Below are positions 16,961 to 25,410 of a stretch of 64,000 bases of DNA, in pieces. The notes beneath the pieces are model-generated. The model did not search any database. It saw nothing but the letters and a program-made list of their open reading frames with translations, and was not told the DNA's origin. Origin of the DNA: Anaerovorax odorimutans (lineage in GTDB: Bacteria; Bacillota; Clostridia; Peptostreptococcales; Anaerovoracaceae); assembly GCF_024459955.1 (NCBI RefSeq), contig NZ_JANFXK010000005.1, positions 62,001 to 126,000 of the forward strand, given 5' to 3'. Both the position numbers and the translations under genes were made by a program. How positions within the stretch are numbered: position 1 is the first letter of the stretch; each line of letters opens with the position of its first letter.

Positions 16961-18070
16961 ATGAAAGAAATAAACATCAGCAAAACGCTGACCCAAAAAC
17001 GCAAGGAAAAAGGCATTACACAGGATGAGCTGGCCGCCTATATCGGCGTTTCCAAAGCATCCGTGTCCAAATGGGAAACCGGGCAGAGCTACCCGGACAT
17101 CACATTTCTGCCCCAGCTTGCGACCTATTTTAATATTTCCATAGACGACCTTCTGGGCTACACGCCGCAAATGAGCAAAGAAGAGATTCGAAACCTGTAC
17201 CATGAACTGGCCGACCGCTTCGCAGACAGCCCTTTTGAGGAAACCTACGACCGATGCCAGAAAATCATCCACAAATATTACTGTTGTTTTCCGCTGCTGC
17301 TGCAGATGGCTGTGCTCTATCTCAATCATCATATGGTGGCGCCCAAAGAGCAGCAGTCCGCTGTACTGGACGAAGCCCTGGAACTGTGCCGGCGGATCAA
17401 AGAAGAGAGCGGCAATGTGTTCTTATCGAAGGATGCGACTATGGTCGAAGCAGCCGCCTATATGATGACGAACCGTCCCCAGGAAGTACTGGAGCTATTC
17501 GGAGAAACACTGCGCCCCATTACCCAGGAAACGGAAAGTATGGCTCAGGCTTATATAATGATGGGCAATCCGGAGAAAGGCCGCGAGGCCCTTCAAGTAT
17601 CCATCTATCAGCATCTTATTGTCTTGGAAAGCTCCATGGCGCAGCTGCTGACTCTGCCGGGCCAGGAACCGCAAAAGACAGATTTAATTCTCAAGCGGTT
17701 TTTGGGCATAGCACGCCTCTTTGAGCTGGAGAAGCTGCACCCCAACGTTATGGCTTCATCCGCTTTGGCGGGAGCACAGTTCTTCTGTGCCATGGGAGAA
17801 GCTGAGAAAGCGCTGGATTTTTTAGACCTTTATGTCACGGCCTGTGAGAATTTTGCGCCTTTTACGCTCCATGGCGATGTCTTCTTCGATTCCATTGATT
17901 CCTGGCTTGCTGATTTTGACTTGGGCAATCAGGCTCCTCGCAGCAAAGATATCATAAAAAAGAGCCTGATCGAGAGCATCGAGCAGAACCCTGCTCTGAC
18001 GCCCCTTAAAGAAACGCCCGAATTTAAAACGATTCTTATAAAATTAAAATCTGTCCTGGGAGGAAACTAG
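16961..18070 (+). CDS. XRE-family regulator with TPR-like sensor half
   Basis: A 369-residue protein. The start at 16961 follows the ribosome site GAGGTGATTCAA and lies just after the promoter; the longer in-frame start at 16880 would put the promoter inside the gene. Residues 1-65 form a Cro/CI helix-turn-helix (KRKEKGITQDELAAYIGVSKASVSKWETGQSYPDITFLPQLATYFNISIDDLLGY). The remaining 300 residues are helical with TPR-like repeats, as in Rgg/PlcR-like or YtrA-neighbour regulators that may read a peptide. It is followed 2 bases later by a PLDc_N gene and an ABC exporter, which it probably controls. Confidence 0.85.
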   Translation: MKEINISKTLTQKRKEKGITQDELAAYIGVSKASVSKWETGQSYPDITFLPQLATYFNISIDDLLGYTPQMSKEEIRNLYHELADRFADSPFEETYDRCQKIIHKYYCCFPLLLQMAVLYLNHHMVAPKEQQSAVLDEALELCRRIKEESGNVFLSKDATMVEAAAYMMTNRPQEVLELFGETLRPITQETESMAQAYIMMGNPEKGREALQVSIYQHLIVLESSMAQLLTLPGQEPQKTDLILKRFLGIARLFELEKLHPNVMASSALAGAQFFCAMGEAEKALDFLDLYVTACENFAPFTLHGDVFFDSIDSWLADFDLGNQAPRSKDIIKKSLIESIEQNPALTPLKETPEFKTILIKLKSVLGGN

Positions 18071-18072
18071 CT

Positions 18073-18273
18073 ATGAATGATTATATTGAATATCTGCCCT
18101 TTCTGATCCCTTTGATTATTTTAGAGATTGCTCTGGCTTTAACCGCTCTGGTTCACGTCCTCAGACATCCTCACTATCGGTTTGGAAACCGCGTTTTGTG
18201 GGTGCTGGTCGTAATGTTTATACAGATCCTGGGGCCAGTGGTCTATTTTGCTTTTGGAAGAGGTGAAGAATAA
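18073..18273 (+). CDS. PLDc_N-domain small membrane protein
   Basis: A 66-residue protein with two transmembrane helices and the PLDc_N signature (the N-terminal membrane domain of cardiolipin synthases): LVHVLRHPHYRFGNRVLWVLVVMFIQILGPVVYFAFGRGEE, cut here by position about residues 26-66. No phospholipase D catalytic domain follows. Its stop overlaps the start of the ABC ATPase (TAATG), so it is translationally coupled. Stand-alone PLDc_N proteins often sit beside ABC exporters in Firmicutes; a role as a small accessory or immunity-type subunit is an inference. Confidence 0.82.
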   Translation: MNDYIEYLPFLIPLIILEIALALTALVHVLRHPHYRFGNRVLWVLVVMFIQILGPVVYFAFGRGEE

Positions 18274-19190
18274 TGGATACTCTGTGCATTGAAGGCCTGA
18301 CGAAAAAGTTCGGCGCTCATACGGTACTGGATGAAATTTCATTTACAGTCCCCGAGCATTCTGTCTTTGGCTTTCTGGGTCAAAACGGCGCCGGAAAAAC
18401 CACGACCATGAAACTGATCCTTGGCCTTTTGAAAGCAGATGGCGGGCAAATCCGCGTTTTGGGCGAACCGGTGACTTACGGGCAGACCAAAACCAACCGT
18501 CTGGTGGGCTACCTGCCTGACGTACCGGAATTTTACGGTTACATGAAACCGGCTGAATACTTAAAGCTTTGCGGAGAGATCGCCGGACTTTCCAAAAAAG
18601 AAATTGCCCGTAGAAGCGAAGAACTCTTACATCTGGTGGGACTTGAAGAAGCCAGGAAAAAAATCAGCGGCTTTTCCCGGGGAATGAAGCAGCGTCTGGG
18701 TATTACCCAGGCGCTGCTGACAAGGCCAAAACTGCTGATCTGCGACGAACCCACATCCGCCCTCGACCCTGTGGGCAGAAGAGAGCTTTTAAATATTCTC
18801 CATCAGGTCAGGGAGCAGACAACGGTACTGTTTTCCACCCATATTCTTTCCGATGCGGAGCAGATCTGTGACCGTATTGCCGTCCTTCACCAGGGAAATC
18901 TGGCCCTCTGCGGAGAGCTTTCCCGGATAAAGGCGCAGAAATCAGCCAATGCTCTTTTCGTCAGCTTTGCTTCCGCAGCCGATGTATCGGAGCTGACAGC
19001 TTCTCCTTATCTGCTGCCTTATTGCAGTCAGATCGAGGTTCAGGGCAGCTGTCTGACAATCCGCAGTACGGATATAAAGCCTGTGCAGCAGGCTGTTTTA
19101 TCAGCCCTTTACGGCAAAGGACTCTTTCCGCTGAAAATGGAAATACAGGAACCGACTTTAGAAGGAATCTTTATGGAGGCAATACAATGA
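18273..19190 (+). CDS. ABC transporter ATP-binding protein
   Basis: A 305-residue ATPase of the DRA/CcmA-type exporters. Walker A is GQNGAGKTTTMK (near residue 35), the signature is ISGFSRGMKQRLGIT, Walker B is LLICDEPTSALDP, and the switch is FSTHI. The C-terminal 80 residues form the usual small regulatory domain. It overlaps the upstream PLDc_N gene by one base and the downstream permease by four, so the three genes plus the XRE regulator form a tight operon. The probable role is export of, or protection from, a peptide or lipid-active compound; the substrate is unknown. Confidence 0.92.
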   Translation: MDTLCIEGLTKKFGAHTVLDEISFTVPEHSVFGFLGQNGAGKTTTMKLILGLLKADGGQIRVLGEPVTYGQTKTNRLVGYLPDVPEFYGYMKPAEYLKLCGEIAGLSKKEIARRSEELLHLVGLEEARKKISGFSRGMKQRLGITQALLTRPKLLICDEPTSALDPVGRRELLNILHQVREQTTVLFSTHILSDAEQICDRIAVLHQGNLALCGELSRIKAQKSANALFVSFASAADVSELTASPYLLPYCSQIEVQGSCLTIRSTDIKPVQQAVLSALYGKGLFPLKMEIQEPTLEGIFMEAIQ

Positions 19191-19948
19191 ACGGATTTAT
19201 CGCTTTTACAAAAAAAGAACTGTGCGAATCGCTGCGAACTTATAAATTGATTATCCTGGGCATTGTTTTTCTGCTCCTGGGCATTATGAGCCCGCTGACC
19301 GCAAAGCTGATGCCGGAGCTGATCGGCTCGTTTCTGCCGGAGGGCATGACCATGTCCATCGCAGAGCCTACAGCAATGGATTCCTGGATGCAGTTTTTTA
19401 AAAACGTGCCGCAGATCGGGCTGGTTGTCACCGTCATTTTATTCAGTGCCATGATATCAGGGGAGCTTTCCCGTGGAACACTGGTAAATGTGCTGACCAA
19501 AGGCCTTTGCCGCAGCAGTGTGATTCTGGCAAAATTTCTGGCTGCCCTTTTGACCTTTACTGCGGCCTATGTGCTCTGCTTTGCAGCTTGCTTAGGATAC
19601 ACGGTCCTGTATTGGCATGACCCCGTATCCCTTTTGCCGCTGGCCGTATTTGCGCTCTGGGCCTTTGGTATCCTGCTGATCGCATCCCTGCTTTTGGGAG
19701 GTGTTCTTTTTCGCAGCGGCTATGGAGCTCTGCTCTTTACCGGGGGATTTACAGTCTGTCTGTTTCTGCTGAACTTCTTTCCTCAGGTTCAGAAATTCAG
19801 CCCACTGCGGCTGGCCGCAGACAACGTTTCTCTGCTGAGCGGCGAACTTGCCGCATCGGATTTTGCCATACCCTTTGTCATCTGTGGCCTGCTGCTTATA
19901 GTTTTTCTCTGGGCAGCCGTGTCGCTCTTCAACCGGAAGCAGATCTGA
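19187..19948 (+). CDS. ABC transporter permease (ABC-2 type)
   Basis: A 253-residue membrane protein with six hydrophobic segments, starting MNGFIAFTKKELCESLRTYK at 19187, within the last codons of the ATPase gene (ATGA overlap), with GGAGG before it. The N-terminal cytoplasmic KKELxE segment, a large loop after the first helix and SAMISGELSRGTLVNVLTKGLCR are typical of ABC-2 permeases. It pairs with the adjacent ATPase. Its stop codon is only 3 bases from the stop of the convergent SDR gene, so transcripts from both sides probably overlap. Confidence 0.9.
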   Translation: MNGFIAFTKKELCESLRTYKLIILGIVFLLLGIMSPLTAKLMPELIGSFLPEGMTMSIAEPTAMDSWMQFFKNVPQIGLVVTVILFSAMISGELSRGTLVNVLTKGLCRSSVILAKFLAALLTFTAAYVLCFAACLGYTVLYWHDPVSLLPLAVFALWAFGILLIASLLLGGVLFRSGYGALLFTGGFTVCLFLLNFFPQVQKFSPLRLAADNVSLLSGELAASDFAIPFVICGLLLIVFLWAAVSLFNRKQI

Positions 19949-19951
19949 AAC

Positions 19952-20710
19952 TCAGAAGAATACGGCGCCGCCGTTGGGGCTTACGAACTGACCGCAGAAG
20001 AAATTGCCATCATCGGAAGCCAAAAGCAGGGCGGCGGCGCTGATTTCTTCTACTTTGCCGAGCCTTTGGAGCGGGATGTCCTTTTCTTTTTCCACCCATT
20101 CCGGTTCCATGTCCGCCAGGATCATGTCCGTTTCAATAGGCCCCGGCGCTATGATATTCACCAGAATGTCGGGAGCCATTTCCAGGGCCAGGCACATGGT
20201 AAAGGAGTTGATGGCGCCCTTTGCGGCGGCATAGTGTCCATATCCGGCTCTGCCTTTTTTGGAAAGCTCCGAAGATATGTTGATAATTTTTCCCACAGGC
20301 TCGCCCTGCCCTTTTGCCATCAAGGGGATCAAATATTTGCAGTTCAGAAATACGCCCCTCAGGTCCGTATTGATTACCCGGTCCCATTCGCTGGTTTCCA
20401 TCTCCGTTACCGGAACCTCCAGGCCAATGGTTCCCGCGTTGTTGACCAGAATATTGATCTTTCCAAACTCTTTTTCTATGGTTTGGGCCAATCTTTTTAC
20501 ATCTTCTTCTCTGCCTGCGTCCGCCTGAATAGCCAGCGCCCTGACACCACAGGCTTCGATCTCTTTTACAGTGCTCTGCGCCGCCTGCTCATTGCATCGG
20601 AAGGAAAAGACGATATTCGCCCCTTCTTTAGCAAATGCCAAAGCGATTCCTTTTCCAATTCCTCTGCTGCCGCCGGTTACAACGGCAACTCTGTTTTCCA
20701 GTTTTTTCAT
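19952..20710 (-). CDS. Short-chain dehydrogenase/reductase (third of operon)
   Basis: A 252-residue classical SDR. The dinucleotide motif is TGGSRGIGKGIA (residues 12-23), NNAG follows, and the catalytic Ser-Tyr-Lys set is intact (NISSELS ... GHYAAAKGAINS). The ending NGGAVFF is typical of FabG-like enzymes. It is the last gene of the sigma-54 operon, 16 bases after the second SDR. Its substrate is unknown; the operon context suggests an alcohol or keto intermediate of a nitrogen-compound pathway. Confidence 0.9.
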   Translation of the reverse strand: MKKLENRVAVVTGGSRGIGKGIALAFAKEGANIVFSFRCNEQAAQSTVKEIEACGVRALAIQADAGREEDVKRLAQTIEKEFGKINILVNNAGTIGLEVPVTEMETSEWDRVINTDLRGVFLNCKYLIPLMAKGQGEPVGKIINISSELSKKGRAGYGHYAAAKGAINSFTMCLALEMAPDILVNIIAPGPIETDMILADMEPEWVEKEKDIPLQRLGKVEEISAAALLLASDDGNFFCGQFVSPNGGAVFF

Positions 20711-20726
20711 AACTCTTACCTCGATT

Positions 20727-21506
20727 CTACAGATAATATGGCGTGGAACGGTATTCCCCGCCGCTGACGATTACATGGCGGCCGCTGAAAGCCCGGCTGC
20801 CGGTCTCTGTTGCCAGAAATGCCGCCATAGCTGCGATCTCACTGGGTCGGGCGATTCGCTCCATGGCGATATCCTTCGCGTACATTTCTCTGACTTCGTC
20901 CAGGGAAATGCCCAGGTCATTGGCATCCACATTGAGCTGTGGCGTATCGATGACGCCGGGAATGATGGTACAAACCCTTATGTTATCCTCGGCATAGGTT
21001 CTGGCGAGATACTGCCCCATAGTCAAAATACCCGATTTAGACGCGCCGTAGCCGGTGGCGTTGGTCCAGCCGATGGATCCGAAGAAAGAGCTGATGAGTA
21101 TGATCGTACCCCCGCCGTTTCTTTTCATATCCGGAATCGCACTTCGAATACAGGCCATATGGCCGGTCAAATTAATTTTAATCTGCCGCCACCAGGTATC
21201 TTCTTCGCTTTCCAGGAATGGCGACATGCTCATGCCGGCGGCATTGCAGACCAGCACATCCAGTTTTCCGTAATACTGCTGCGCCTGCTTGGTTACTTCC
21301 TCAGCTGTCTTGATTTCCTGCAGGTCGCCCATGGCTGTTTTGGCTCCCGTTCGTTCTGCTACTCCTTGGACCTTTTCATTGTTTTTTCTGCCGTTTATAA
21401 TCACGCGGGCCTTTTCCCGGGCAAACTTCACTGCCATGGCTTCGCCGATCCCCTGGGTGCCGCCGGTAATGAAAACAATCTTATCTTTCAAATCCTTATA
21501 TCTCAT
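20727..21506 (-). CDS. Short-chain dehydrogenase/reductase (second of operon)
   Basis: A 259-residue classical SDR with TGGTQGIGEAMA near residue 15, CNAAG, ISSFFGSIGWTNATGYGASKSG containing the catalytic Ser, Tyr and Lys, and a C-terminal VSGGEYRS. It has a clean GGGAGGTG ribosome site and overlaps the end of the preceding SDR-like gene by 11 bases. It could be a functional partner of that catalytically incomplete SDR, since SDRs work as tetramers and heteromers are known. Substrate unknown. Confidence 0.9.
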   Translation of the reverse strand: MRYKDLKDKIVFITGGTQGIGEAMAVKFAREKARVIINGRKNNEKVQGVAERTGAKTAMGDLQEIKTAEEVTKQAQQYYGKLDVLVCNAAGMSMSPFLESEEDTWWRQIKINLTGHMACIRSAIPDMKRNGGGTIILISSFFGSIGWTNATGYGASKSGILTMGQYLARTYAEDNIRVCTIIPGVIDTPQLNVDANDLGISLDEVREMYAKDIAMERIARPSEIAAMAAFLATETGSRAFSGRHVIVSGGEYRSTPYYL

Positions 21507-22119
21507 CTTTTACACCTCCCATGGAGATCACCTGCGCCGCGGTATAGCTATCCTGCTCGGCCAGATAAAACACGGTTTCCGCCAAAGCTGACCGGTCAAT
21601 GGGAACATTGGGAGCCAGCGCGTTCACCAGGATATTGTCCTTTGCCACTTCCGCGCCGAAGCTCTTGGCAAAGCCATGGAGCGTTCCTGCTGCCGAAGCT
21701 TCCATAATACAGTCACCTTTTACCCACCTGTAGTCCGGGGCCAGCAAAATGATTTTGCCCTGCTTTCTTTGGATCATATACGAAGCCGCTGCCCTGCACA
21801 GGTTGGCGGCACCGCCCAAAACCGTCCGCAAAAGTTCCTCCCAATCCTCCATATTCGTGTCTTCAAATCCGCCTTCAAAGGTCATCCCCGCTCCGTGGAA
21901 AACAGCGTCAATCGCCTTGCTCTCCTCAATGGTTTCTATAATTTGTTTTACGCTTTCAAAGTCTTTCATATCGCACTGATAATAGGAATCCGTATTTTCC
22001 GCCTCCGGAGACAGGTCCAGACCTACGACGTCCCATCCCCGCTGCGAAAACAGTTCAGCGACCGCGCCGCCGACCTTTCCGGCACATCCTGAAATCAGGA
22101 TTGTTTTATTCTTCTCCAT
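21496..22119 (-). CDS. SDR-like protein lacking the catalytic triad (first of operon)
   Basis: The start at 22119 (MEKNKTILISGCAGKVGG) follows AAAAAGGAGG; an upstream frame extension has no ribosome site. The 207-residue product keeps the nucleotide-binding glycine motif GCAGKVG but not the SDR active site. Where active enzymes have S-(x12)-YxxxK, it reads LLAPDYRW ... MEASAAG (about residues 125-145), so the Tyr and Lys are replaced by Met and Ala. It overlaps the upstream permease gene by 14 bases and the next SDR by 11, so it is made together with an active SDR. A non-catalytic subunit or NAD(P)-sensing role is an inference. Confidence 0.8.
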   Translation of the reverse strand: MEKNKTILISGCAGKVGGAVAELFSQRGWDVVGLDLSPEAENTDSYYQCDMKDFESVKQIIETIEESKAIDAVFHGAGMTFEGGFEDTNMEDWEELLRTVLGGAANLCRAAASYMIQRKQGKIILLAPDYRWVKGDCIMEASAAGTLHGFAKSFGAEVAKDNILVNALAPNVPIDRSALAETVFYLAEQDSYTAAQVISMGGVKDEI

Positions 22120-23554
22120 GTTTTTCCTCCTTTTTATCCCTCGGCCTGATATAGGCAAAATAGTAGATCAGCGCCAATGCCAGCAGCCCTCCAACGATAG
22201 CCAGGTCTTTCGCGGTCTGCGATGTGATGGCAACCACGAGAAACAGAATTACTATGATGGAAGGAATCGGAAACAGCGGCATTTTAAACGGCCGGGTGGT
22301 TTTCTTATCTCTGAGCCTGCTGTTGATAGAGCCGATAGCGATCAAAAGATATACGGTAGCGGCGGCCATTCCTCCAAAAGTAATCAGAGTAACAATGTCC
22401 GATGCGAATACCAGAATACAATCCACCGCAGCAATCAGAATTGTGGCTACCCAGGGGACCTTGCCTTTGCCCGACACCTTTGTCAAGGCCCGATTCATTT
22501 TTCCCGGCCAGATCCGGTCGCGTGCTCCCGTATAGAGCACTCTTGCCATATAATTGATGATAACCACCAGGCAGCCAAAGGAAGATATGATGATACCGGC
22601 ATTGATAATCGTAGCTCCGATCGATCCCATATAGGCTTCTGCCGTGTAAAGAAGCGGCGATTCACTGCCAAGGAAAGCAAACAGATCGGGAGCTGCAACC
22701 ATAGACATAATCAGAACAGCAGCGATAATGACAGCCGTTGTGGCAGCGGAAATAAACACAGCCTTTCCCACATTTCGACAGGATCCCTTTGTTTCTTCCG
22801 AAAATCCCAGGGACGCCGGATACCCGTCTATGGCCGCGCAAAGGATGCCGATTCCCATCAATACCGCCGCAAAGGTCACAGGAACCATACCGGTTCCGCT
22901 TTCATTGAGCATTTCCGCATGAAACAGCACATCGCCCAGAGATCTTTGGGGATTGGCGAAGCAAATATACAGAAAGACAAAGATAACGGCCATCTGCAGC
23001 GCTAAAAATATCTTCGCTACCCGATTGCTGGTAACGATACTGTTGAGGCCGATCAGCAGAGCGATAATCAAGGTGACCGCAGATATGGCGCTGCCGGCAA
23101 AGGCGCCCTGAGGCAGCTGCGGAAAGAGGATCTGCAGATACTGGGCCACGCCCATGGCGATGGACGGCGGATAGATAAATGCCTGAATCATAAAGGTAAA
23201 CACGGCAATGAACACCAGCGGCTTGGGCAGCACGTAGCTTACAATTGAATAAAGTCCTCCCGAAACCGGATACATGGATCCCAGTTCTCCCAGGATCAAT
23301 CCAATCAAAATCACATTGATCCCCTGCAAGAGAGCAGCCGGGCCTGTGGCGATTCCCACTGTCGCAAAAGCGGCCAGCGCATAAACAAACGCAGCCATGA
23401 CCGGAGACACGTTGGAAAGGGCCATAACCACATTACCGAATACGGACAGTCTCCGGTCCAGCTCCTGCGGATATCCCAGTTGTTCCAGCCTTCTCTGCGC
23501 TCCATCCTCTTTCGAGTCCACAAAAGGAAGATTTATTTTGTTTTTATCTTTCAT
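22106..23554 (-). CDS. APC-family permease of the sigma-54 operon
   Basis: A 482-residue amino acid-polyamine-organocation transporter with about 12 hydrophobic segments. The helix 1-3 region (NVVMALSNVSPVMA; LGELGSMYPVSGGLYSIVSYVLPK) is typical. It is the third gene of the operon, between the creatininase gene (27-base gap) and the SDR genes, so the natural reading is uptake of the operon's substrate (creatinine, creatine or another guanidino or amine compound). The specificity is inferred only from neighbours. Confidence 0.88.
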   Translation of the reverse strand: MKDKNKINLPFVDSKEDGAQRRLEQLGYPQELDRRLSVFGNVVMALSNVSPVMAAFVYALAAFATVGIATGPAALLQGINVILIGLILGELGSMYPVSGGLYSIVSYVLPKPLVFIAVFTFMIQAFIYPPSIAMGVAQYLQILFPQLPQGAFAGSAISAVTLIIALLIGLNSIVTSNRVAKIFLALQMAVIFVFLYICFANPQRSLGDVLFHAEMLNESGTGMVPVTFAAVLMGIGILCAAIDGYPASLGFSEETKGSCRNVGKAVFISAATTAVIIAAVLIMSMVAAPDLFAFLGSESPLLYTAEAYMGSIGATIINAGIIISSFGCLVVIINYMARVLYTGARDRIWPGKMNRALTKVSGKGKVPWVATILIAAVDCILVFASDIVTLITFGGMAAATVYLLIAIGSINSRLRDKKTTRPFKMPLFPIPSIIVILFLVVAITSQTAKDLAIVGGLLALALIYYFAYIRPRDKKEEKHGEE

Positions 23555-23581
23555 AAGATCAACCTCCTTACTTAGCCCCGG

Positions 23582-24331
23582 TTACATCCGATCTTTTAAT
23601 ATAGCTGCGTAGTGGGCTGTGATATCCTCTGCCAAGAGCTTTCCTTTTTCTTTGGAAGAAGTCCTGGCAGTTGCCAGTAAACCCGTCTCAGGGACTTTGC
23701 ATTTTGACGCGGGATAAATGGAATATCCCAATTCTTCATCAACGCCGTCTTCTATAAATCGTTCCATATGAACCAGGTCCGGCCGGAAATACATGGTCAT
23801 GGAAGTCTCCGCAATCGCGGCATGTTCCAACGCCCAGCCCGGAAACGGTACTTCATCGAATACCTTGTCCATCACTTCATCGGATATCTGATCCCACCAG
23901 CTGCTTTCTATAAAGGTCACATCCTCATATTTTCGCGATAACAGGTCGATCGCCTCTAAGATAAAGGCTTCGTTTTCAAAGTGTCCGTTCATTACGAAAA
24001 TCTTCTTAACGCCGTCTCTGATCAGCTCCTCCAGAATATCCGATACCAAAGCGGTTAAGGTGGCGCCGTTGAGATCCAGCGTTCCCGGAAATAGCGGCCC
24101 GCCGCCTGACAGGGGGGCTGATTTATAGCCATAGCAGACGGTTGGCGCAACGAGTCCGCCAATCTCTTCTGCGATCATTTTCGCAAGACCTGTGCTGATA
24201 ATCGCGTCCACGGATAGCGGCAGCATCGGCCCATGCTGTTCGGTGGAGCCTACCGGCAATATGATAACCGCATCCTCTTTTTTTGCTTTGAATTCCTGCC
24301 AGCTGATTTCCTGCATAAAAACACTACTCAT
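23582..24331 (-). CDS. Creatininase (creatinine amidohydrolase) family enzyme
   Basis: A 249-residue protein; the ATG at 24331 is spaced 8 bases from GGAG, whereas the ATG at 24337 abuts it. All family metal ligands are present: Glu31 and His33 in STEQHG, Asp42 in LSVD, His117 and Glu119 in MNGHFEN, and a further Glu in AIAETS. The MNGHFENEAFILEAIDL and GYKSAPLSGGGPLFPGT segments are, from memory, closer to true Pseudomonas creatininase (GHYEN, with a constant 3-residue offset in ligand numbering) than to the NGHGGN type of FAPy deformylases or MftE. The reaction would be reversible opening of creatinine to creatine in the cytoplasm. Sits directly after a ureohydrolase gene. Confidence 0.8.
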   Translation of the reverse strand: MSSVFMQEISWQEFKAKKEDAVIILPVGSTEQHGPMLPLSVDAIISTGLAKMIAEEIGGLVAPTVCYGYKSAPLSGGGPLFPGTLDLNGATLTALVSDILEELIRDGVKKIFVMNGHFENEAFILEAIDLLSRKYEDVTFIESSWWDQISDEVMDKVFDEVPFPGWALEHAAIAETSMTMYFRPDLVHMERFIEDGVDEELGYSIYPASKCKVPETGLLATARTSSKEKGKLLAEDITAHYAAILKDRM

Positions 24332-24348
24332 AACCACATCTCCTTTGA

Positions 24349-25293
24349 CTATTTTTTCTTACTTAAAGCAATGATTGATATGAACTCAAAAACAAGATTT
24401 GCCGCCAGAAAAGCCGTTATCTGTGACGGATCGTAAGCCGGCAGCACTTCCACGAGATCGTAGCCCACAAAGTTGAGATCTTTCAGTTTGCGCACCATGC
24501 CCAGAGACTCGGCGCTGCTGAAACCGCCCACTTCGATGGTCCCGGTTCCCGGCGCAAAGGCGGGATCAACGAAATCAATATCAAAGGTCAGGAAGGCCTT
24601 TTTATCGCCAACCCGCTCAAGGATCTGGCGGACTACTTCCGACAGCCCCAGCTCACGCATTTCAAAGCTGGTGATTACCTTAAAACCCAATTTTGAGGAA
24701 TCGGTTAAATCGTCTTCCGAATAGAACGTTCCCCGCATTCCCACTTGAATCGAGTGCTCCACATCGATCAAGCCTTCTTCCAGAGCCCGTTTAAATACGG
24801 TACCGTGGTTATATTTTTTGCCGAAATAAGAATCAATGGTGTCAAAGTGCGAGTCGAAGTGGACTAAAGCTACCGGTCCGTGTACCTTCGCGATCGCCCG
24901 CAGCTCGCCTAAGGTAATAGAATGATCTCCTCCCAGGCAGATGGGAATGACTCCGGCTTCGACAATCGGTGTCAGCCCCTGCTCCATCTGCTCATAGGTT
25001 TCTTCAATAAATCCCGGTATTACCGGAACATCACCGTAATCCACGCCGGAAAGCTCTTCCACCACATTGACCTTCTGCGGCACGTTGTATGGCTTGATCA
25101 GTGAGGATATATCCCGGATGGCGGCAGGTCCGAATCTGGCTCCGGGCCGATAGGTGGTTCCCGTGTCAAATGGGACTCCAATCACCGCATAGTCGATGTC
25201 CTGGGTTGTTTTCACATTGGGAAGACGCATAAATGTTTTGATTTCGGCAAAACGCGGGGTCTTCAAAGAATCTAACGGAATATACTTTTTCAT
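24349..25293 (-). CDS. Agmatinase-family ureohydrolase (guanidino substrate unknown)
   Basis: The start at 25293 (MKKYIPLDSL) follows AAAGGAGG; a longer frame exists but would run over the sigma-54 promoter. The 314-residue product has all six ureohydrolase manganese ligands: His124 (GGDHS), Asp147, His149 and Asp151 (FDSHFDT), and Asp238 and Asp240 (FDIDFVDPAFAPGTG). The family (SpeB, guanidinobutyrase, guanidinopropionase, guanidine hydrolase) cleaves guanidino compounds to amine plus urea. The residues that read the substrate differ between members and are not diagnostic here. Because creatininase follows immediately, creatine (giving sarcosine and urea) is the most interesting candidate; agmatine or guanidinobutyrate are the conventional alternatives. 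Confidence 0.88.
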   Translation of the reverse strand: MKKYIPLDSLKTPRFAEIKTFMRLPNVKTTQDIDYAVIGVPFDTGTTYRPGARFGPAAIRDISSLIKPYNVPQKVNVVEELSGVDYGDVPVIPGFIEETYEQMEQGLTPIVEAGVIPICLGGDHSITLGELRAIAKVHGPVALVHFDSHFDTIDSYFGKKYNHGTVFKRALEEGLIDVEHSIQVGMRGTFYSEDDLTDSSKLGFKVITSFEMRELGLSEVVRQILERVGDKKAFLTFDIDFVDPAFAPGTGTIEVGGFSSAESLGMVRKLKDLNFVGYDLVEVLPAYDPSQITAFLAANLVFEFISIIALSKKK

Positions 25294-25336
25294 AATGGCC
25301 TCCTTTAGCACAATTTGTTTGTTGTCCATATAAAAT

Positions 25337-25353
25337 AGCAAGTTCCGTGCCAA
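25337..25353 (-). promoter_or_regulatory. Sigma-54 promoter of the ureohydrolase-creatininase operon
   Basis: On the minus strand the sequence reads TTGGCACGGAACTTGCT, which matches the -24/-12 consensus (TGGCACG-N4-TTGC) at every conserved position with correct spacing. Transcription would start near 25325 and read into the ureohydrolase gene at 25293. The activator gene is immediately upstream. Confidence 0.9.
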
Positions 25354-25410
25354 TTGTACGAATAGACAAACTATTCTGTATTCGGTTGAAATCACTTGCC
25401 TTTCCTGGGT

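Noticed and set aside
23582-24331. Creatininase-family protein as MftE of a mycofactocin system, given the SDR neighbours
   Set aside because: No mftA, mftB or mftC genes are present, and the GHFEN motif resembles true creatininase more than MftE.
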